Below are positions 46,364 to 54,586 of a stretch of DNA of 64,000 nucleotides, one piece after another. Position 1 is the first letter of the stretch. Every line of letters starts with the position of its first letter. A program made the position numbers and the translations under genes. Under the pieces are notes generated by a model that had not been told where the DNA came from, did no database searches, and was given only the letters and a program-made list of their open reading frames with translations. The DNA comes from Bordetella parapertussis (GTDB lineage Bacteria; Acidobacteriota; Terriglobia; Bryobacterales; Bryobacteraceae): positions 1 through 64,000 of the forward strand of contig CALQCC020000006.1 of NCBI GenBank assembly GCA_943328975.2. The letters run 5' to 3'.

Positions 46364-48301
46364 ATGATGAAACACCATGCCATCCTCGCGGTTACTGCTA
46401 CGCTCAGCCTAATCCTCGCCGTTGCGGCGTTCCCGCAAGCGGGCGGCGGTCAAGCCCAAGGCGGTGGTCAAGGCCGCGCCGGACAGCAAGGTCAAGCTCA
46501 ACAGCAACAAGCCACGCCCGCGCAGCCGCCCGGTTCCATGACCGGACAAGTCGTCAGTTCCACTACCGGCGAGCCCTTGCGAAAAGTCACGCTCTCTCTG
46601 CGCCCCCAAGGGCGTGGCGGCACCCCCGCAACCGCGACCTCCGATGCCGCAGGCAACTTCCGCTTCACCACCGTCGACCCAGGAACCTATACGCTGACCG
46701 GTGAGCGAGCCGGCTACGTCCGCGCAGCCTATGGCGAAGACCGCGTCGGCGGCCAGGCCCGCCCCATCGAAGTGACCACTGGCAAAGCCACCACTAGCAT
46801 TCAAATCAAACTGCTCCCGCACAGCGTCATCGCCGGACGCGTCTACGATCAGGACGGCGATCCCATCCAGAACGCCAGCGTGCAAGCCATGCGCTACTCC
46901 TATCCCGGCGGCAAGCGTCAACTCAGCACTGTGCAACAAGCCACCACAAACGACTTGGGCGAGTTCCGCATCCCCGGCCTCGCACCCGGACGCTACTACG
47001 TCAACGCCACCGACCGTGGATTGCTCGGCGCAGTGCAAGCCCTGCTCCAAGGTGGCGGTGGTCCGGGCGGACCGGGTGGTCCTCTAGGCGGTCCAGGCGG
47101 CGGACGCGGCAATCAAGGTGGACGCGGCGCAATCCTCGACCAACTTCTCGGCGGCGGTGCCGATGCCAACCCCGAAGCCTACGTCACCACCTACTATCCC
47201 CGCGCCATCGAAGCCAACGGAGCCACACCCATCGACCTGGTCCCTGGCAGCGAAGCACGCGGCATCGACATCGGCCTGCTCAAAGCCCGCAAGTACACAA
47301 TCACGGGCGTCGTCGAAAACATGCCCGCAGCTCCCGCGCAGCCGCAGAACGCGCAGCAGGGCAAGGGCAAACAAGGCAAGCAAGGCCCCGGTGGACCCGG
47401 CGGCATCAACCTCACACTGATCCCGCGCAGTTCTTCCCCGCAGCAGCCCGGCATCGCGAATATTCTGGGCGGCGGTGGCGCGGCACAAGTCAACGCGAAC
47501 GGCACCTTTGAATTTCGTGGCGTCCAACCCGGAGCCTACTACCTTATGGCTCAGTCTCGCGGCCCGCAACAAGCCCAGCGCCTTTCCGCACGCGTCCCCA
47601 TCGACGTCGGCAGCAGCGATCTCAACAACATCAAGGTTCGCCTAACGCCTCCGCTCGCGGTCACCGGCAAAGTGGCTCCCGAGAAGGCCGATTCGACCAT
47701 CAACTTCACCAGCATCCGTCTCAACTTCACCGCCTCCGCGCCCCAAGGCCCCGGTGGTGGACGGGGAGGCCAAGGCCGCATCGACATCGCCGCCGATGGC
47801 AAGTTCCAAACCGAACTCGATGGCGATTCCTACAACGTCGAAGTCGCCGGAGCCCCGTCCGGCTACTATTTGAAAGCCGTCAAACTCTCCGGCCGTGAGG
47901 TCCCCGACAACGTGCTCGACCTGACCTTCAGCGGAGCCGCGCTAGACATCGTGCTTGCCAACGACGCAGGCAACATCACCGGCACAGTCCAAAAATCCAA
48001 TGGCGACCCCGTACAAAGCGCGCGTGTCACTGCGGTGCCCATCAACGGCTCCGCCCGCCGCGATCTGTACAAGTCCGTGAACAGCGGCACCGACGGAACA
48101 TTTACCATCTCCACCCTTCCTCCCGGCAGCTACAAACTCTACGCCTGGGAAGAAGTAGAAGCCAACGCCTGGATGGACGCCGACTTCCGCCGACCCTTTG
48201 AATCGCTGGGCACCAACGCCACCATCCGTGACGGCGCGGGTCCCAACGTAACGCTCAAGGTCATCGGGCGCGAACAAATGGTCCTGGCCGGAGTGCAGTA
48301 G
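46364..48301 (+). CDS. Large secreted carboxypeptidase-regulatory-like protein, Gly/Gln-rich
   Basis: About 645 residues from the ATG at 46364 (or 46367), with a signal peptide (AILAVTATLSLILAVAAF) and a Gln/Gly-rich linker. At least four Ig-like carboxypeptidase-regulatory units follow (GQVVSSTTGEPLRKVTLSL; GRVYDQDGDPIQNASVQAM; late GNITGTVQKSNGDPVQSARV and a TLPPGSYKLYAWEE strand). Gly-rich patches GGGGPGGPGGPLGGPGGG lie between them. The pattern fits a surface or outer-membrane-associated adhesin-like protein. It is divergent from the TAG-broken gene, sharing an 83-bp gap. Confidence 0.8.
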   Translation: MMKHHAILAVTATLSLILAVAAFPQAGGGQAQGGGQGRAGQQGQAQQQQATPAQPPGSMTGQVVSSTTGEPLRKVTLSLRPQGRGGTPATATSDAAGNFRFTTVDPGTYTLTGERAGYVRAAYGEDRVGGQARPIEVTTGKATTSIQIKLLPHSVIAGRVYDQDGDPIQNASVQAMRYSYPGGKRQLSTVQQATTNDLGEFRIPGLAPGRYYVNATDRGLLGAVQALLQGGGGPGGPGGPLGGPGGGRGNQGGRGAILDQLLGGGADANPEAYVTTYYPRAIEANGATPIDLVPGSEARGIDIGLLKARKYTITGVVENMPAAPAQPQNAQQGKGKQGKQGPGGPGGINLTLIPRSSSPQQPGIANILGGGGAAQVNANGTFEFRGVQPGAYYLMAQSRGPQQAQRLSARVPIDVGSSDLNNIKVRLTPPLAVTGKVAPEKADSTINFTSIRLNFTASAPQGPGGGRGGQGRIDIAADGKFQTELDGDSYNVEVAGAPSGYYLKAVKLSGREVPDNVLDLTFSGAALDIVLANDAGNITGTVQKSNGDPVQSARVTAVPINGSARRDLYKSVNSGTDGTFTISTLPPGSYKLYAWEEVEANAWMDADFRRPFESLGTNATIRDGAGPNVTLKVIGREQMVLAGVQ

Positions 48302-48307
48302 TCGCCG

Positions 48308-49165
48308 CTACGGACGCAGGGCCTTCTTAAGCGAGCGCGAACCCGGTTCCGCCGTGTAGATGTTGCCCGCAGCATCAATGGCGATGTTGTGCGCGCGTCC
48401 GAACCCTTTCACAACCTCGACCACCTTACCGTCCTTCGCGATAGTCACTGTGCTGGCGTCGACATCGCCCACATACAGCGTGTCATCGGCCGCAATCGCC
48501 AGCCCTGACGGCTTGCTCAGACCCTTCCATTCGCCCAGGAACTTGCCATCCTGGTCCATGATCACGATGCGCTCATTTTCACGATCGGCGATCAACATGC
48601 GGCCTTTGGAATCGAACACGATCGCATGCGGCAGGTTGAATTCACCGGGACCCGCGCCCTTCGTGCCGCCGATGATCTTCAGAAACTTCCCGTTTTTATC
48701 GAACACCACGAGGCGCGAGTTGGCGTAGCCGTCCGTCACGTAGACGTTGCCGTTCGGCGCGAAGGCCACATCGCTCGGCCGGTTGAATAAATCCGTCGAC
48801 GTGTTATCGCCCGGCACCTTACGTTTGCCCAGCGTCAGCAGCAGCTTGCCTTCGGGATCGAACTTGTAGACGACATGATCGGCGGAGTCGGTGGTCCAGA
48901 CATTGCCGTCCTTGTCGAAGTCGATGCTGTGGGCCACGCTGTAGAGGCTGTTGTCTCCCCACGTTTTGACCACTTTGCCATCGGGGGTCAACTCCACCAC
49001 GTTCGGCGCGGCACGCCGCAGCGCGAACATGTGTCCGTCATGGAACGTGATCGACGAGACCGCACCCCATTCCAACCCTGCGGGCAATTCGCCCCAATCA
49101 CTCACGCGCCCCCCCGTCTGCGCCAGTGCGGCGACGGCGATTAAGCTCAGGCCAAGTCGTTTCAT
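48308..49165 (-). CDS. Secreted NHL-repeat protein
   Basis: The 285-residue protein starts at the ATG at 49165 (MKRLGLSLIAVAALAQ, a signal peptide). A six-bladed NHL propeller follows, with repeating units such as PSDVAFAPNGNVYVTDGYANSRLVVFDKNGK and HAIVFDSKGRMLIADRENERIVIMDQ (cited as DSKGRMLIADRENERIV). It resembles the peptidyl-alpha-hydroxyglycine alpha-amidating lyase-like group, but no metal ligand set is obvious, so binding may be its only role. It is the last gene before the gap at which the strand composition flips. Confidence 0.8.
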   Translation of the reverse strand: MKRLGLSLIAVAALAQTGGRVSDWGELPAGLEWGAVSSITFHDGHMFALRRAAPNVVELTPDGKVVKTWGDNSLYSVAHSIDFDKDGNVWTTDSADHVVYKFDPEGKLLLTLGKRKVPGDNTSTDLFNRPSDVAFAPNGNVYVTDGYANSRLVVFDKNGKFLKIIGGTKGAGPGEFNLPHAIVFDSKGRMLIADRENERIVIMDQDGKFLGEWKGLSKPSGLAIAADDTLYVGDVDASTVTIAKDGKVVEVVKGFGRAHNIAIDAAGNIYTAEPGSRSLKKALRP

Positions 49166-49354
49166 GAAGGCAGTATACATCGTCCGCTGCTGCTAGGAGG
49201 TCCATTATCCGTAACAGCCAGCAACATTACACGACAACGATTCAGCTGGCGGATTATGTTCAAGAATTGTTCCGGGAGATTCATGCACAGCAGGGGATGA
49301 TCAACAAGCACGGGAACTGATTGATGAGGGCATAGCGACTTCATGTATTGTTTC

Positions 49355-49449
49355 GACAAGGTGGTAACCAGGACTCGTGGACGGGAAGAATTCATGAGCA
49401 ACCGAGGCGGCCCTTTCGTCCGCAGCCCGGGAGCCGGCCTCACATTGTC
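49355..49449 (+). ncRNA. Candidate structured leader, c-di-AMP-riboswitch-like
   Basis: The closing stem would be GACAA (49355-49359) with TTGTC (49445-49449). Inside, the 3' half reads TCCGCAGCCCGGGAGCCGGCCTC. Its anchors CCCG, AGC and CCTC sit at the same spacing as CCCG-UC-AGC-UAA-CCUC in the ydaO/yuaA (c-di-AMP) riboswitch. The 5' half has GGTAACCA, TGG and GGGAAGAATTC where that RNA has GGGAACCA, TGG and GGGUGAAUC. Several conserved bases differ. The downstream potassium permease fits c-di-AMP control. A cobalamin-type 3' element (GGGAAG, CAGCCCGGGAGCCGGCC) is the main alternative. Confidence 0.3.
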
Positions 49450-49495
49450 TCGCTTGGCCGAGCAGGGCTCCGGCTTGAAGGAGGCGGTTGCCGGA

Positions 49496-49517
49496 TCCCA
49501 CGTACCCCTGCGTGGGA
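49496..49517 (+). other. Small hairpin in the leader
   Basis: TCCCACG (49496-49502) pairs perfectly with CGTGGGA (49511-49517) around an eight-base loop TACCCCTG. It lies 46 bp after the candidate riboswitch core and 155 bp before the first gene of the potassium cluster. It could be an expression-platform stem or an independent element; there is no T run directly after it, so an intrinsic terminator is not indicated. Confidence 0.35.
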
Positions 49518-49672
49518 GACCATATCACCGAAGCAATCCGACGTGAGGAGAAATTGCACCTGCGGACGGGGTCGCTGAGTGGGCCGAGAATTGGTGAGAT
49601 CTTTATAACTTCCTTATAGGGTGGGCCAGTATCTTAGCGAAGCCTTGATGCTCGGACGCGTAGTCTGAGGGC

Positions 49673-50131
49673 GTGGGGCACCGGCTTACAGCGAGTTCGG
49701 CTTGGCTGACGGACGGAGACACTGCCGCGGAGCAAGCTCCGCTGCGGATCTTCGTCGTTGATTCGGCTGGGCAGGATACAGCGGCTACGATTCGCGCGGC
49801 GGGGCGACTGGCGCACGGGTTGAACGCGGAGATCACGCTACTGGCGGCTGTTGAGGTTCCCCTTCCCCTCCCTTTGGACGAGCCGCCGGTTTCTATTCCC
49901 TTTCTTGAAGATCGATTGCGTGATGTGGTGCTCCGCTGCGGCGTGGCTGGGCGAGTGGATTTGCGCTTGTGCCGGGACCGGTTGGCGGCGATCCGGTGTG
50001 CCCTGCCCTGTGGGGCGATGGTGGTGCTAGGCGGGCGCGGGGGATGGTTCCGGGGGAGTGGAAAGCTGGGGCGGGTGTTGGTTCGGGATGGGCACAGGGT
50101 GTTCTTTGCGGGAAGGATTGGAAACCTATGA
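49673..50131 (+). CDS. USP-like accessory protein of the potassium cluster
   Basis: The 152-residue protein (GTG start) shows a degenerate universal stress protein fold: LRIFVVDSAGQDTAATIRAAGRLAHGL, an AEITLLAAVEV strand, and the late loop VVLGGRGGWFRGSGKLGRVLVRD, cited as GGRGGWFRGSGK. The loop corresponds to the GxxG-(9)-GS nucleotide motif of USPs. Its stop overlaps the start of the permease gene (ATGA), so the two are translated together. A nucleotide-sensing partner of the permease is an inference. The Pro run LPLPLDEPP marks a flexible loop. Confidence 0.55.
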   Translation: MGHRLTASSAWLTDGDTAAEQAPLRIFVVDSAGQDTAATIRAAGRLAHGLNAEITLLAAVEVPLPLPLDEPPVSIPFLEDRLRDVVLRCGVAGRVDLRLCRDRLAAIRCALPCGAMVVLGGRGGWFRGSGKLGRVLVRDGHRVFFAGRIGNL

Positions 50132-52353
50132 TGGTTGACTCGAAGGCGGCGGCTACAACTCGGGTGGTGGTGGCGAGCACCGTGGCGTTGTCTTTCATCA
50201 CGTTTTGGCAGGCGGCCGCGGTGGTGTTGAATGACTTGGCGTCGACGATGTTCTACATCGGCGGGATCACGGAGCAGGCGATCGGCAAGCCGGCTCCGTG
50301 GATGGTGCTGGCGGTGATGCTGTTCAGTTAGGTGGTGCGATCGATTTACATGGAAAGCTGCGGGATGTTCGTGCGCGGCGGCGTGTACGTGGTGGTGCGC
50401 GACAGCATTGGGCCGACGGTTGCGAAGTTGTCGGTGTCGTCCTTAGTGGTGGACTACATTCTTACGGGTCCGATTAGCGCGGTGGCGGCCGGGCAGTATC
50501 TGGGCCGCCTGATGAATGAAATCTCGGAGTATGCGGGTCAGGGATGGCGCACGGATCCAAATAGTTTCGCTGTATTTTTCAGCATCGTGGTGACGGGATA
50601 TTTTTGGTGGAGCAATATTAAGGGCGTACCGGAATCAAGTCACAAGGCGCTGCGGATTATGCAGGTGACCACGGTCATGGTTGCCGCGTTGTTGATCTGG
50701 TGTCCGCTGACGTTGATTTTGAATGGAGGGGCGCCGCTGCCTCCGTTGCCAACTCCGTCAAATTTGCATCTGACCAAGGAGGCGTTGGGATGGCTGGATG
50801 GCACGATGTGGGCGCAGATGTCGTTCGTGATTATGATCGTTGCGCTGGGGCATTCGCTGCTGGCGATGAGCGGGTTCGAGACACTGGCGCAGGTGTATCG
50901 CGAGGTGGGGCATCCGAAGCTGAAGAACCTGCGGATCACGGCGAATATCGTATGCACCTATGCGGTGATTTGCACGGGCGTTATTTCGGTATTGGCGGTG
51001 ATGATTATTCCGGATGCCCAGAGGCCGAGCTACTACGACAACATGTTGGGCGGGCTGGTGATGCATTTGGTGGGTCCGAATTTGTTGAAGCTGGGCTTCC
51101 ATGTGTTCGTGGTGATTGTGGGCGTGATGATTCTATCGGGGGCGGTGAACACGTCGCTGATCGGGGTCAATGGCGTAATGAACCGGGTGGCGGAGGATGG
51201 AGTGCTGGTGGATTGGTTCCGTCGGCTGCACAGTAAATATGGGACAACGTATCGGATTCTGAACACGATGGCTCTCCTGCAGATCGCAACGATCATCGCT
51301 AGCCGGGGCGATGTTTTGTTACTGGGCGAGGCGTATGCGTTCGGGGTGGTGTGGAGTTTCGCGCTGAAGGCGTTGGGCGTGCTGGTGCTGCGCTATCAGC
51401 GGCATGATCAGGAGTACAAGGTGCCGATCAACTTCCGGTTCCGGGGGCGGGAGATCCCGGTGGGATTGGGTGCGGCGACGTTGACTTTGTTCTTGGTGGC
51501 GATCGCAAACTTGTTCACCAAGAAGATCGCGACGGTTTACGGAGTAACGTTCACGATTATCCTGTACACGCTGTTCATGGTTTCGGAGCGACTGAACGCT
51601 CGGAAGAAGAAGGAGCATCGCGCGGATCTGGAGAATTTCAATCTGGATCATCAGGCGATGCTTGGCGCGGATACACTGCGCGCGCGGCCGGGGTGCGTGT
51701 TGGTGGCGGTACGGGATCCACAGCGGCTGTCGCATTTGCAGAATGTTCTGCAGAAGACGAATCTACGGCGGAACGATATCGTCGTGCTCACGGTCCGCCA
51801 GATCTCAGCGGGCGCGGCGGAATACGATTTGCAAGAGGAGCAGGTCTTCGCACGGCCGGAGCAAGAATTGTTTTCGCACGTGGTGACGCTGGCGGAGAAG
51901 CAGGGCAAGACGGTGGAGTTGTTGGCGGTGCCATCGGTGGATCCGTTTGATGCGATGGTGCAGACGGCGACGAGTCTGCAAGCGTCGAGGTTAGTGGTGG
52001 GCGTGTCGGCTCGGATGGCGTCGGAGGAGTTGGCGCGGAGGATCGGGCTCGCTTGGGAGAAGTTGCCGCAGCCTCGGCATCCTTTCTCGTTGGAGATTCG
52101 GAGTCCGGACCGGGAGCCAGTGTTCGTGAATCTGGGACCGCATCCGCCGCGTTTGTGGCCGGAGGATGTGGATCGGCTGCATCGTTTGTGGCTGCGGCTG
52201 ACGGTGGAGACGACACTGGGATCGAAGCTGCATCATCGGGACGTGGTCGGTGTGGCGTTGCGGAATCTGGAGCAGAGGCTGGATAGCGGCCAGCATGCGG
52301 AGATTCTGGAACTGGTGGAGCAAGAATCAAAGCTGCCGCACGCAGAGATGTAG
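50128..52353 (+). pseudogene. KimA-like potassium permease (APC superfamily, C-terminal USP-like domain) interrupted by TAG at codon 67
   Basis: Read from the ATG at 50131 the frame has one in-frame TAG at 50329-50331 and then runs to a TAG at 52353 (740 codons). About 12 transmembrane segments and a USP-like C-terminal domain match Bacillus KimA architecture. KimA potassium-binding residues D36/Y43 correspond to D35/Y42 (LNDLASTMFY), and Y118/T121/S125 to Y109/T112/S116 (VVDYILTGPIS). At the TAG, KimA has Tyr (LSYRQIIY against LFS*VVRSIY), so one base change from TAC or TAT explains it. GTG at 50332 could restart translation, losing the first helices. Neighbours are KdpD/KdpE. Confidence 0.75.
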
Positions 52354-52380
52354 CTCGCCTGCGCGTGGTAAGTTGGCGCT

Positions 52381-53880
52381 GTGGGGCATAGCTGGAAATC
52401 CTGGTTCTCCGCGTTCGCTGTCGTGGCTGGCGCAACGATCGTGGCGGTGGCCTTGCGTCCGTATCTTGCACCGGTGAACCTGGCGATGATCTACGTGCTG
52501 GGCGTGGTGTACGTTTCGGCTCGGGGGAGCCTCGCGACGGCTGCGGCGACGGCGCTGGGGAGCGTTGCTGCATTCGATTTCTTTTGCGTGCCGCCGTATC
52601 TTACGTTCGCGGTGACGGATTCCGAATACCTGCTGACGTTCGCGGGGATGCTGGCTGTGGCGGTGGTGATCAGCACGCAGACGGCCCGGATCAGGAAGCA
52701 CACCGAGGCGGTGGCGGCTCGCGAGGCTCGGGCGGAGACGTTGTACCGGTTGTCGGAAGCGCTGGCGAGCGAAACACGCGTGTTCGAGGTGGCGCGCACG
52801 GCGGCGGCGCTGGCGGGGGAAGCGCTGTCGGCACAGGTGGTGATTTTCCTGCGCGAGGGCGAGTCGATTTCATTCCGGAGGCGTACCTCGGATCACTTGC
52901 CGGTACCGAACTCGGAGGAGTCTATCGCGGACTGGGTGTTTCGGCACGGCAAGAAGGCTGGCCGGGGCGTCGATGATTTACTCAACGCCACGGCTCTGTA
53001 TGTTCCGCTGCGGGGGACGCTCAATGTGGTCGGCGTGATGGCTGTGGTGCCGACGGGGGCGGGGTTGGTCGATGTGAAGGAACGGGACGTCCTGATCGAC
53101 TTGTTCGCAAGTCATATCGCGCTGGCGATGGAGCGGACGGCCAGCCAGAACGCGGCGGAGCAATCGCGCATCCAGATGGAGACGGAGCAGATGCGGAGCT
53201 CGCTGCTGAGCGCCGTTTCGCACGACCTGCTGACTCCGCTGGCGTCGATCACGGGTGCGGCGTCGACGGTGCGGCGGCAGGGGGAAAAGATCAGCCCGGA
53301 GATCCGGGGGGAACTGCTGGACAGTATTTCGGAGGAAGCGGAGCGGTTGAGCCGACTGGTGCGCAATCTGTTGGACATGACGCGCTTTGAGTCGGGGGCG
53401 ATGGAGTTGCGGCGGGAGGCGCATCCGCTGGAAGAAATCGTCGGGACTGCCTTGCGACGGCTTGACACCTTGCTAAAAGGGCGCGCGGTAGTGGTCGAGT
53501 TACCAGAGACGCTTTCGTTGATCTACGGGGACGATGTATTGCTGGGGCAGGTGTTCGTTAATTTACTGGAGAACGCTTTGAAGTACACGCCGGCTGGGTC
53601 GGGGATTGAGATTACTGCTCGGGAGACGGAGGGGATGATGGAAGTCTCGGTGCGGGATCATGGTCCGGGGTTGGTCGCGGATCAGGGGAAGCACTTGTTT
53701 GAGAAGTTCTATCGGGGGCGCACCGGTGGAGCAGGAGGAGCTGGGTTGGGTCTAGCGATTTCGAAAGCAGTGGTGGAGGCGCACGGCGGGCGCATTGAGG
53801 CGTTCAACCATCCGGAAGGCGGAGCTGTGTTTCGCTTCACGTTCCCGACACGCTCCGTGCCAGTGGATCAACCAGCATGA
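52381..53880 (+). CDS. KdpD-like sensor histidine kinase lacking the N-terminal KdpD/USP half
   Basis: The 499-residue kinase begins with the four-helix DUF4118 membrane unit (NLAMIYVLGVVYVSARGS; AFDFFCVPPYLTFAVTD, cited as FDFFCVPP), both standard in KdpD. A GAF-like domain, the dimerisation His in SAVSHDLLTPLASI and an HATPase with NLLENALKYTPAG and GLGLAISKAVVEAHGG follow. Full-length KdpD is about 900 residues and starts with a KdpD ATP-binding and USP region; that half is absent here. Its stop overlaps kdpE by four bases. Potassium control of the permease is inferred from this pairing. Confidence 0.88.
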   Translation: MGHSWKSWFSAFAVVAGATIVAVALRPYLAPVNLAMIYVLGVVYVSARGSLATAAATALGSVAAFDFFCVPPYLTFAVTDSEYLLTFAGMLAVAVVISTQTARIRKHTEAVAAREARAETLYRLSEALASETRVFEVARTAAALAGEALSAQVVIFLREGESISFRRRTSDHLPVPNSEESIADWVFRHGKKAGRGVDDLLNATALYVPLRGTLNVVGVMAVVPTGAGLVDVKERDVLIDLFASHIALAMERTASQNAAEQSRIQMETEQMRSSLLSAVSHDLLTPLASITGAASTVRRQGEKISPEIRGELLDSISEEAERLSRLVRNLLDMTRFESGAMELRREAHPLEEIVGTALRRLDTLLKGRAVVVELPETLSLIYGDDVLLGQVFVNLLENALKYTPAGSGIEITARETEGMMEVSVRDHGPGLVADQGKHLFEKFYRGRTGGAGGAGLGLAISKAVVEAHGGRIEAFNHPEGGAVFRFTFPTRSVPVDQPA

Positions 53881-54575
53881 GGGCGACCATTCTAGTCATC
53901 GAGGACGATCCGCAGATCCGGCGGTTCTTGCGCGCGACGCTGGTGGCGGAGGAATATCGGCTGTACGAGGCGGTGACGGCGGAAGAGGGCATGAATGAGG
54001 CGGCGGCTCGGCAACCGGATTTGATTTTGTTAGATCTGGGGCTGCCGGACAAAGATGGATTGGACGTGATTCGCAGAGTCCGGGAGTTCAGCAAGGCTCC
54101 TATCTTAGTGCTGTCGGCGCGCGGGCGGGAGAGCGATAAGATCGCGGCGTTGGATCTGGGTGCGGACGACTATGTCGCGAAGCCGTTCGCCATTGGGGAG
54201 TTGATGGCTCGGGTGCGGGCGGCGCTGCGGAGAGCTTCGGCGCTAACGCTGCCGGAAGCGGGCGGGACGACTCGGTTCGGGGATGTCGAGGTGGATCTGG
54301 AACGGCGTGTGGTGACGGTCCGTGAGGCTGAGGTTCATTTGACTCCGAATGAGTATCGGTTGCTGCAGGTGTTGTTGAAGAATGCTGGGAAGGTGCTCAC
54401 GCAAAGGCAGTTGCTGAATGAGGTTTGGGGGCCGAACCAAGTGGAGCAGGCGCAGTATTTGCGGGTGTACGTGGCGCAACTGCGAAGGAAGCTGGAGCTG
54501 GATCCAGCGCGGCCCCGGTATTTGCTGACGGAACCGGGGGTGGGGTATCGGTTGGTGACGGAGGGTCCTGAGTAG
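53877..54575 (+). CDS. kdpE: KdpE-like OmpR-family response regulator
   Basis: The 232-residue protein has a receiver domain with the acidic pair in VIEDDPQIRR, the phosphorylated Asp in LILLDLGLPDKDGL and Lys in YVAKPF. The winged-helix domain has LTPNEYRLLQVLLKNAGKVLTQRQLL and ends with YLLTEPGVGYRL, the KdpE C-terminal signature. It is translationally coupled to the KdpD-like kinase. In other bacteria KdpE activates kdpFABC; here no kdpFABC is present in the window and the natural target is the KimA-like permease upstream. Confidence 0.92.
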   Translation: MRATILVIEDDPQIRRFLRATLVAEEYRLYEAVTAEEGMNEAAARQPDLILLDLGLPDKDGLDVIRRVREFSKAPILVLSARGRESDKIAALDLGADDYVAKPFAIGELMARVRAALRRASALTLPEAGGTTRFGDVEVDLERRVVTVREAEVHLTPNEYRLLQVLLKNAGKVLTQRQLLNEVWGPNQVEQAQYLRVYVAQLRRKLELDPARPRYLLTEPGVGYRLVTEGPE

Positions 54576-54586
54576 GTGTTATCGCG

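Larger units (their letters stand above)
49166..49672. other. 507-bp gap without a recognised gene; composition switch point
   Basis: No convincing protein gene is seen. A short open frame runs from about 49204 to 49320 (LADYVQELFREIHAQQG and NKHGN) right after an AGGAGG, but it has no usual start codon and may be a gene remnant. The middle (49355-49449) looks like a structured RNA leader. Toward the right are a seven-base hairpin and a TA-rich patch (CTTTATAACTTCCTTATAGG). Left of this gap the + strand is C-rich, right of it G-rich. No cluster of DnaA boxes was found; the closest is TTATCCGTA at 49205, with two mismatches to the consensus. Confidence 0.55.

Noticed and set aside
46144-46383. 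A gene in another frame over the TAG-broken region (MAWCF...)
   Set aside because: It has no hydrophobic leader and overlaps the signal-peptide frame, which is far better supported.
49205-49213. DnaA box TTATCCGTA as evidence of oriC
   Set aside because: Single site with two mismatches and no further boxes nearby; it does not support an origin by itself.
45093-52353. Amber recoding in the organism
   Set aside because: TAG is the normal stop of many genes here, including lpxB, the EAL protein, lspA and both interrupted genes, so TAG is not a sense codon in general.
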